This document shows, one piece after another, positions 42,927-48,574 of a stretch of DNA of 48,574 nucleotides. Below the pieces are notes generated by a model, which was not told the origin of the DNA, ran no database searches, and saw only the letters and a program-made list of their open reading frames with translations. The position numbers were made by a program, and so were the translations under genes. Numbering within the stretch: position 1 is the stretch's first letter; each line of letters begins with the position of its first letter. This DNA is from an uncultured Clostridia bacterium (GTDB lineage Bacteria; Bacillota; Clostridia; Christensenellales; Aristaeellaceae): the NCBI GenBank assembly GCA_947167215.1, contig CAMVHE010000016.1:1-48574 (forward strand). Reading direction: 5' to 3'.

Positions 42927-44339
42927 TTATGAATTTTTGGACCGGATATACTGATCGATCGCTGCAGCTGCTTTTTTTCCTGCGCCCATTGCCAGGATAA
43001 CCGTTGCCGCACCGGTAACTGCATCACCGCCGGCATAAATGCCTTCCCGGCTGGTGAGCCCTTCTTCTCCGTTTGTAACGATGCAGCCATGCCGGTTGCT
43101 TTCGAGTCCCGGCGTTGTCGAGCGAATCAGAGGATTCGGACTGGTACCGATCGCCATAATGACTGTGTCCACTTCCAGCTCGAAGTCACTGCCTTCCCGG
43201 ACTACAGGGCGCCTGCGTCCGGAAGCGTCCGGTTCGCCAAGTTCCATCTCCACGCAGCGCATGCCGCATACTTCGCCTTTGTCATTCCCCAGAATTTCCG
43301 TCGGATTGGTCAGCAGGCGGAAGATGATGCCCTCTTCTTTGGCATGCTCCACCTCCTCCGCTCTGGCGGGGAGTTCCTGGAGGCTTCTGCGGTAAACAAT
43401 GTACACCTGGCTGGCTCCAAGACGCAGGGCGGAGCGTGCCGCATCCATGGCCACATTGCCGCCGCCGACAACGGCTACCTTGGCGCTCTTTTTAATAGGT
43501 GTCTTGCTTCCTTTCTTGAATGCCTTCATCAGGTTGATGCGCGTCAGATACTCATTGGCCGAATAAACTCCATTCAGGCTTTCTCCCGGGATTCCCATAA
43601 ATCGCGGCAGGCCGGCACCAGAAGCAATATATACCGCCTCATAGCCGAATTCATTCAGGAGTTCATCTATCGTCAGCACCTTGCCAATTACCATATTGGT
43701 CTCGATTTCGACTCCCAGTTTCCTGAGCCCGTCGATTTCCTGCTGTACAATCGCCTTGGGCAGTCTGAATTCCGGAATGCCGTATACCAGCACGCCTCCC
43801 GCCACATGCAGTGCCTCAAAAACCGTAACCGCATAGCCAAGGCGGGCAAGATCTCCGGCTGCAGTGAGTCCGGAAGGACCGGAACCGATTACCGCAACCT
43901 TATGTCCATTGGGTTCCGGCTTTACCGGCTCGACGGATACATTTTGCCGGTGCCAGTCAGCAACAAACCTTTCCAGGCGGCCGATTCCCACAGGTTCTCC
44001 GTCTTTCATTCTGCCGCGGACGCACTGGCCTTCACACTGGCTCTCCTGCGGACATACACGGCCGCAGACCGCAGGCAGGGCAGAAGATGCCGCAAGAATC
44101 TGATAGGCACCCTCCATGTCTTCGTTGGCGACCTTCTCAATGAAATCCGGAATATGTATCATCACCGGGCAGGCACTGACACAGGGTTTGGTGGGACAGT
44201 GAAGGCAGCGTCTGGCTTCATTTACTGCCATTTCATAGGTATAGCCCAGAGCAACTTCCTCAAAATTATGATTTCGAACCATCGGGTCCTGCGAAGGCAT
44301 CGGGCACTTTTTCGGATCCATATTTCTTGTTGCTGCCAT
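42927..44339 (-). CDS. GltD-like flavoprotein, large subunit of an NfnAB/SudAB-type complex
   Basis: This 470-residue FAD/NAD(P) oxidoreductase has an N-terminal Fe-S domain (C-L-H-C-P-T-K-P-C … C-P … C-G-R-V-C-P-Q-E-x-Q-C-E) and two dinucleotide-binding motifs (VIGSGPSGLTAAGDLA and VVGGGNVAMDAAR). In Clostridia this plus the adjacent small subunit forms NADH-dependent ferredoxin:NADP oxidoreductase (NfnAB) or sulfide dehydrogenase. It is often labelled gltA, but no glutamate synthase large subunit is here. ATG 44339 has GGAGGG in the end of the upstream gene. Confidence 0.92.
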   Translation of the reverse strand: MAATRNMDPKKCPMPSQDPMVRNHNFEEVALGYTYEMAVNEARRCLHCPTKPCVSACPVMIHIPDFIEKVANEDMEGAYQILAASSALPAVCGRVCPQESQCEGQCVRGRMKDGEPVGIGRLERFVADWHRQNVSVEPVKPEPNGHKVAVIGSGPSGLTAAGDLARLGYAVTVFEALHVAGGVLVYGIPEFRLPKAIVQQEIDGLRKLGVEIETNMVIGKVLTIDELLNEFGYEAVYIASGAGLPRFMGIPGESLNGVYSANEYLTRINLMKAFKKGSKTPIKKSAKVAVVGGGNVAMDAARSALRLGASQVYIVYRRSLQELPARAEEVEHAKEEGIIFRLLTNPTEILGNDKGEVCGMRCVEMELGEPDASGRRRPVVREGSDFELEVDTVIMAIGTSPNPLIRSTTPGLESNRHGCIVTNGEEGLTSREGIYAGGDAVTGAATVILAMGAGKKAAAAIDQYIRSKNS

Positions 44340-44340
44340 C

Positions 44341-45183
44341 TTATTTTCCCTCCTTCGCCAGCAGATTGCATTCTGCTTCCCTTGCGTGGGCTTCAAAATC
44401 ACGGTACATGGAGCCGCGCTTCATTGCCTCATCAAAATCCACCAGATGCCCGTCAAAATCCGGACCGTCAACGCAGGCAAACTTTGTCTCACCGCCCACA
44501 GTCAGACGGCAGCCGCCGCACATGCCCGTACCGTCAATCATGATGGGGTTCATGGAAACCGTCGTTTTGATCCCGTACTTCTTTGTCGTAAGACAGACAA
44601 ACTTCATCATGATCAGTGGACCGATGGCAATTACTTCATCATATACATTGCCTTTCTGAATCAGTTCCTCCAGCGCTGCCGTCACAACACCTTTTGCACC
44701 GTAGCTGCCATCATCCGTCATGATGCAGAGTTCATCCGATACTTTTCTGAATTCCTCTTCCAGAATGACCAGGTCCCGATTGCGGAATCCGGTAATTGCA
44801 TGCACCACGCACCCCTGCTCATGCAGTTTTTTGGTAACGGGATAAGCTATTGCGCAGCCCACGCCGCCTCCGATTACACAGACCTTGTGACGGCCTTCCG
44901 TTTCTGTCGGCCTGCCAAGCGGCCCCACAAAGTCACACAGCGAATCGCCTTCATTGAGCCGATCCAGCTCCATGGTCGATGCTCCGACAATCTGATAGAC
45001 AATTGTCACGGTGCCATTATCCCGGTCTGTATCGGCAATGGTCAGCGGTACCCGTTCACTGTCAGGGAAAGCCCGATAAATGATAAACTGTCCCGGCTCC
45101 GCCTTTCTGGCTATCAGCGGTGCTTCAATCACCATTTTCCCAACGGTGGGATTCAGATGTTTTTTCTCTCTGATGGTAAACAT
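44341..45183 (-). CDS. FAD/NAD-binding small subunit with [2Fe-2S] (NfnA/SudB-like)
   Basis: This 280-residue ferredoxin-NADP reductase-like protein has an FAD domain (R-V-P-L-T-I-A-D), a nucleotide-binding domain (VIGGGVGCAIAYPV) and the C-terminal cluster motif M-C-G-G-C-R-x … F-A-C-V-D-G-P-D-F. It pairs with the large subunit encoded 1 base downstream. NfnAB bifurcates electrons between NADH, ferredoxin and NADP. I start at ATG 45183 because GGGGGAGG lies just upstream. Confidence 0.92.
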   Translation of the reverse strand: MFTIREKKHLNPTVGKMVIEAPLIARKAEPGQFIIYRAFPDSERVPLTIADTDRDNGTVTIVYQIVGASTMELDRLNEGDSLCDFVGPLGRPTETEGRHKVCVIGGGVGCAIAYPVTKKLHEQGCVVHAITGFRNRDLVILEEEFRKVSDELCIMTDDGSYGAKGVVTAALEELIQKGNVYDEVIAIGPLIMMKFVCLTTKKYGIKTTVSMNPIMIDGTGMCGGCRLTVGGETKFACVDGPDFDGHLVDFDEAMKRGSMYRDFEAHAREAECNLLAKEGK

Positions 45184-45252
45184 GTTTTTCCTCCCCCGGC
45201 CCGGAAGATTTCCCTGCACCTGGTGAATTCCTCCGAATTTCCGTTTTTTCTC

Positions 45253-45281
45253 TTGACGATATTCCGGCTATCTAATATAAT
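45253..45281 (+). promoter_or_regulatory. tRNA-Leu promoter
   Basis: TTGACG and TATAAT are separated by 17 bases, ending 10 bases before the tRNA. Confidence 0.8.
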
Positions 45282-45291
45282 ACTCATCGTT

Positions 45292-45377
45292 GCCGGTGTG
45301 ATGGAATGGCAGACGTGACGGACTCAAAATCCGTTGGGGTAAAACCCGTGTGGGTTCAAGTCCCACCACCGGCACCA
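45292..45377 (+). tRNA. tRNA-Leu (anticodon CAA), CCA encoded
   Basis: This is a class II tRNA with acceptor GCCGGTG/CACCGGC, anticodon stem ACGGA/TCCGT with loop CTCAAAA, a long variable arm, T-loop GTTCAAGTC, discriminator A and CCA. Confidence 0.97.
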
Positions 45378-45381
45378 TGCG

Positions 45382-45407
45382 GAGCCCTTGAAAAGGGTTC
45401 TTTTTTT
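45382..45407 (+). terminator. Terminator of tRNA-Leu
   Basis: The stem GAGCCCTT / AAGGGTTC is followed by seven T. Confidence 0.85.
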
Positions 45408-45994
45408 ATTTTTGTTCGTTTTACGTCATGCCGGCATATTATATTGCATCCGATTTAACTTTTCAAGCAACCCTTTCAGCCGGTGTGCCCCGTCATCCAT
45501 CAGCATGCCCAATCTATCCCTTTCAGTCCTCCCCGCATCAGCATCCCATGCTTCAATTTTTCTGCTTCCATGCCGGGATGCCCCCCCCCGCGGGACTATT
45601 CTTTCTGCCCTTATGACTGCCTCCTTTCTTCAAAGATGCCCACGGCATCTTTTTTTGTTCTCACTATTCGCCAGTTTTGAAGCTTTCTCAGCGCAGATTT
45701 CCCGATTTTCCACTTCAGGAAGAAGCAGAACCAGCCAGCATGCCTCTCTATTATTAGGTCTAATTCTATTTTTATTCGATCTAATTCTGTATTGATTACT
45801 TTTGTACTTGTCGCATATCTTTTGCAACATATTTTGTATATTCTGCCAGTTATCATTTGGATTTTTATTTCATATAATATATTCAGCTTGCAGAGATTTC
45901 GAAAAAGCGACAAATTGAATTCTGAAATTCGACCTAATTTTCAAAATTCTCTGCAAATATTAGACCTAATATTTATTGTGAAGGAGGAACTCCC
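45408..45994 (+). promoter_or_regulatory. AT-rich TRAP-operon control region with four CTAAT-type sites
   Basis: No gene is visible in these ~590 bases. Four copies of a G-[AG]-[CT]-CTAAT motif occur at 45757, 45778, 45931 and 45963. The first two are 21 bases apart and the last two 32 bases apart, whole helical turns. The first copy lies in ATTAGGTCTAAT (45753-45764) and its exact reverse complement is at 45959-45970, just before the dctP ribosome site. A TATAAT (45873-45878) with only a weak -35 sits between the pairs, which fits an activated or looped promoter. Confidence 0.55.
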
Positions 45995-46972
45995 ATGAAA
46001 AAGCTTCTTACCCTCGTCCTTGCTCTCGTATTTGCCCTTTCTCTCAGCGCAGCACTGGCAGACAAGACCTTTATGATTGACCTTGCCACCGCTTATGCTG
46101 CGGATGCTCCTGCCGGCGTAGCTCTCCAGAAATTCGTAGATGACGTCAGGGAAAAATCCGGCGGTTCCATTGATATCAGCCTCTTTACGGATGGCACGCT
46201 TGGAAACCCCAGCGACAACTATGCTTCCGTTGCCAGCGGCGACCTTGATATGACCATGGCAGGTCTGGAAGGTCTGGATCTTTATGCTCCGGAATACACC
46301 TTCCTGGATTCTCCGTTCCTTGTTCAGGACTGGGATCACATGACCGCTCTGCTTGAAAGCGGAATCGGCGACTCCCTCAAAGCCCGGTATGAAGAAAATG
46401 GTTTTGTTACCCTCGGCTGGCACAAGCGTGATACCCGTGTACTGGCTTCCAACAAGCCCGTCTCCGCACCGGCAGATGTTTCCGGTCTCAAGCTCCGTCT
46501 TCCCGGCATGACGGTTTATGTGGATACCTGGTCCGCCCTGAACGTAAGCCCGACCACCATTTCCATGAATGAACTGTACACCGGCCTCTCCACCCACATG
46601 GCAGAAGCCTGTGAAGGCGGATATGAGCAGATGAATACCCTGAAGCTTTATGAAGTACAGAAGTACATCATGGAAAGCGATCATGTTCTTGAGTTCGTCG
46701 GCCTTTTCATCAACAAGGATCTGTATGAGTCCATGAGTGAAGAGCAGCAGAAGGTTCTGCAGGAATGTGCCGCTGAAGACCTGGCATATGCCGATCAGCT
46801 GTCTGCTGACAAGCGTGCAGAATACAAGCAGGCCTGTCTGGATGCCGGCATGGAGCTGGTAGACATCGATCGTGCCGCTTTCCGCAGCGCTCTCACCGAC
46901 TTCTACAAGTCTCAGTTTGAGTCAAAGTGGACCGTGTCCAGCTATGATGAAGTCATGAGCTTCGCCAAATAA
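45995..46972 (+). CDS. dctP: TRAP transporter solute-binding protein DctP
   Basis: This 325-residue secreted protein has a Sec signal peptide (about 1-22, cleaved near ALA-DK), then the DctP fold: F-V-D-D-V-R-E-K-S-G-G, G-T-L-G-N-P-S-D and the ligand-binding Arg region G-L-K-L-R-L-P-G-M. It delivers a carboxylate-type substrate to the DctQM permease in Na+-driven uptake. AAGGAGG lies upstream. The ligand cannot be told from the sequence. Confidence 0.95.
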   Translation: MKKLLTLVLALVFALSLSAALADKTFMIDLATAYAADAPAGVALQKFVDDVREKSGGSIDISLFTDGTLGNPSDNYASVASGDLDMTMAGLEGLDLYAPEYTFLDSPFLVQDWDHMTALLESGIGDSLKARYEENGFVTLGWHKRDTRVLASNKPVSAPADVSGLKLRLPGMTVYVDTWSALNVSPTTISMNELYTGLSTHMAEACEGGYEQMNTLKLYEVQKYIMESDHVLEFVGLFINKDLYESMSEEQQKVLQECAAEDLAYADQLSADKRAEYKQACLDAGMELVDIDRAAFRSALTDFYKSQFESKWTVSSYDEVMSFAK

Positions 46973-46987
46973 GATTATCTTTTTCAT

Positions 46988-47023
46988 AGGGGACTGCACG
47001 AAGAACGGTGTCAGTCCCCTTTT
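46988..47023 (+). terminator. Attenuator hairpin between dctP and dctQ
   Basis: The 9-bp stem AGGGGACTG / CAGTCCCCT is followed by TTTT. Such partial terminators let the binding protein outnumber the membrane subunits. Confidence 0.65.
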
Positions 47024-47074
47024 CATCCGGGGGCAAAGCTGCCTGTTTCACATCCGCCCCACGAGGAGGACATC

Positions 47075-47515
47075 ATGTTCAAAAAAATTGCCAAAGTATA
47101 CCTCAAAATCGCAGAAGGCATCTGCGTTGCTCTGCTTGCCGTCATTATGGTCTGCATGGTTATCCAGATCGTATGCAGACTTTTTACCATCGGGCAGAAT
47201 TTTACGGAAGAGCTTTGCCGGCTCTGCTTCAGCCTGATGATATTCATCGGAGCCCCGCTCTGTCTTGCAGAGGGAGCCGATATCGTTGTTGACATGGTTG
47301 TGAACGCCCTTCCTGCACCGGTCAAGCGAATCACTGACGTTCTTGGCAATGTCATTATTGCCTTTTTCAGTGTTCTGGCAATTCGAAGCGAATGGAACGT
47401 CATTCAGACCAACGAAGGGGTTACTGCCGTTTCCATGACATGGATTCAGATGAACTGGCTCTATACCGCTTTCCTGGTTTCGTTTGTTTTTCTGTTCATA
47501 TCGTTGATCATCATT
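47075..47515 (+). CDS. dctQ: TRAP transporter small permease DctQ, cut at its 3' end by the suspected join
   Basis: About 147 residues of a DctQ protein are present: four hydrophobic helices, the E-E-L-C-R-L-C-F-S-L-M-I-F-I-G-A segment and a last helix ending SLIIISF. The frame stays open to 47602, but past about 47515 it becomes antisense to a different gene and reads LQLGRHGPWR, which is not DctQ-like. A normal dctM gene should follow but is missing. GAGGAGG precedes the ATG. Confidence 0.88.
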
Positions 47516-48574
47516 TCTTTTTTGCAGCTTGGGCGGCACGGGCCTTGGCGGTTTCCTTTATCTGGGCATCCGGTCCGTCATAGGAAGAGACTATGCTCTT
47601 GAATACGGCTTCCGCCTGCTCGTAGTCTTCCTGGTCATAGTAACTGTCTCCCAGGAGAAGGTATGTCCTGGCAAGCCATGTCCGGTCTATATTCTGTTCA
47701 GACAGAGCGAATACCATATTCTCCACTTTCTCGAACTTTCCTCTGTCGTATGTGTCCTTTACAAGCAGATAGGCAGCTTCGCCTCCAAATTTGTCGCTTG
47801 GATCCTCTGCGACTATCTTCAAAGGTTCAATGGCTTTGTCCGCATCTGAATTTGCCAGGAAAGATTTGGCAATGTAGTAGGCCATCTCCCTCTTGTGGGC
47901 TTTGTCTGCACTCTCCATGAATACAGACGAATTAGCCGTGATTTTGTTGTAATCCTTGGCAAGGAAAAGCATCTTGACTCCCTCCAAAGTATCCAGATGG
48001 AAGAAGGCCTCTGCCGCTCCGCTGTAATCCGCTGTCCTGGAGAGGCTTTCGGCCAGGTAATACCAGGATTTGGAAGGATTGTGGTCAGGATGCCCGGCGA
48101 TGAAAGACTTGAACGCTTCTGCCGCAGCTTCGAATTTTTCTGCCAGGAATATCTGTTCTGCCGCGTTGAACAGCAGTTTTGCATTATCATCGCCGGAAGG
48201 ATCGTTTCCGCCCCTTTGGGAAACCCACTTGAAGAACTCGTCCGGATTTCCTTCTTCGTTGCAGATGTTCTGGTAAGCATTCATAGCCGCCTGGATTTCT
48301 TCAGGCGAGAGGTTGCTTTCAGCCGCATTCCGGTAGCATTCCTTGGCTTTGGAGGTGTTTCCCTGATTGGAATACAGCATACCGAGTTCCATCAGGGCCC
48401 TTCCGAAATAAATGCTGTCTACAGGATTCTCCACCAGGCTTCTGAAAGCCTTTTCCGCTCCCTTGCTGTCTGAAGACTGAACCCTCGTCCTTCCGAGTTC
48501 GAACAAAAGCTCCGTGTATTGTGCCGCATCGGAATATTCGGCGGAAGCGTATTTTCCGAGAATCTCAAGTTTCT
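47511..48574 (-). CDS. TPR-repeat protein of Bacteroidales type (5' partial)
   Basis: The minus-strand frame is open to the window end, so the start is missing; 354 residues are seen. TPR-like helical pairs repeat through it (ALMELGMLYSNQGNTSKAKECY; YYLAESLSRTADYSGAAEAF; YLLLGDSYYDQEDYEQAEAVF). It ends with a Lys-rich tail. This resembles the C-terminal part of the ~1000-residue TPR proteins common in Bacteroidales, not a Clostridia protein. With the broken dctQ facing it, it probably came from another genome. Confidence 0.82.
   Translation of the reverse strand, partial: KLEILGKYASAEYSDAAQYTELLFELGRTRVQSSDSKGAEKAFRSLVENPVDSIYFGRALMELGMLYSNQGNTSKAKECYRNAAESNLSPEEIQAAMNAYQNICNEEGNPDEFFKWVSQRGGNDPSGDDNAKLLFNAAEQIFLAEKFEAAAEAFKSFIAGHPDHNPSKSWYYLAESLSRTADYSGAAEAFFHLDTLEGVKMLFLAKDYNKITANSSVFMESADKAHKREMAYYIAKSFLANSDADKAIEPLKIVAEDPSDKFGGEAAYLLVKDTYDRGKFEKVENMVFALSEQNIDRTWLARTYLLLGDSYYDQEDYEQAEAVFKSIVSSYDGPDAQIKETAKARAAQAAKKK

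Noticed and set aside
42927-44339. Glutamate synthase small subunit as the main call
   Set aside because: The partner encoded next door is an FNR-like [2Fe-2S] flavoprotein, not a GltB large subunit, so an Nfn/Sud-type complex fits better.

Overview
The window is bacterial. About 97% of it (1 to roughly 47,510) looks like one anaerobic Firmicute of class Clostridia. The signs are a T-box leader on glyS, CarD-like, DUF951, DUF4364 and RqcP-type genes, an EcfA1-EcfA2-EcfT-TruA string, an NfnAB/SudAB-type flavoprotein pair, TRAP uptake genes and consensus sigma-70 promoters. A gut or rumen source fits, but I cannot name a genus. The last ~1.06 kb carries the end of a TPR protein that looks like Bacteroidales. 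It cuts into the clostridial dctQ, so the right end is probably a chimeric assembly join.

Region 1 (1-11,823, plus strand) is an accessory operon and the most novel part. It encodes a giant cytosolic Ser/Thr kinase with TPR and WD40-like modules (5' end outside the window), a DUF3592-like one-helix membrane protein, and a 1152-residue protein that joins a Clp N-domain, a ClpX/ClpB-type AAA+ module, a receiver-like middle region and a full FtsH AAA+/M41 zinc protease with no membrane anchor. It also encodes a family of ~85-111-residue proteins starting MGLF or similar. Three are intact. A fourth, not seen by simple ORF calling, has an in-frame TGA at codon 3. A strong hairpin closes the operon. 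I propose a kinase-controlled proteolysis or stress/defence system; its function is inferred, not shown.

Region 2 (11,900-12,655) holds two decayed mobile-element tails, a TnpB end and a serine-recombinase C-terminus, which mark the island's right side.

Region 3 (12,695-29,421, mostly minus strand) is housekeeping: a lipoprotein, a MocR-type regulator lacking its PLP lysine, trmD, an orphan DNA methyltransferase, a YkgJ-like Cys-cluster protein, a seven-repeat peptidoglycan-binding lipoprotein, an MreB homologue, truA, the ECF transporter core, two G3E GTPases (one with a huge His/Glu/Asp metal-binding tract, one fused to a YcgQ-like tail), signal peptidase I, DUF951 and a small alarmone synthetase.

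Region 4 (29,859-45,377) has a CarD-like regulator; a minus-strand operon glyS-rimO-pgsA-cinA/pncC-recA behind an unusually short T-box; a second operon DUF6020-rqcP-ispDF-Mrr-like nuclease; tRNA-Val(GAC); a Crh-like HPr homologue; a DUF4364 regulator; a second DUF6020 membrane protein; an NfnAB-like pair; and tRNA-Leu(CAA).

Region 5 (45,378-47,510) is a TRAP dctP-dctQ locus behind a 570-bp AT-rich leader with four copies of a CTAAT-type motif, followed by the suspected join and the Bacteroidales-like TPR fragment.
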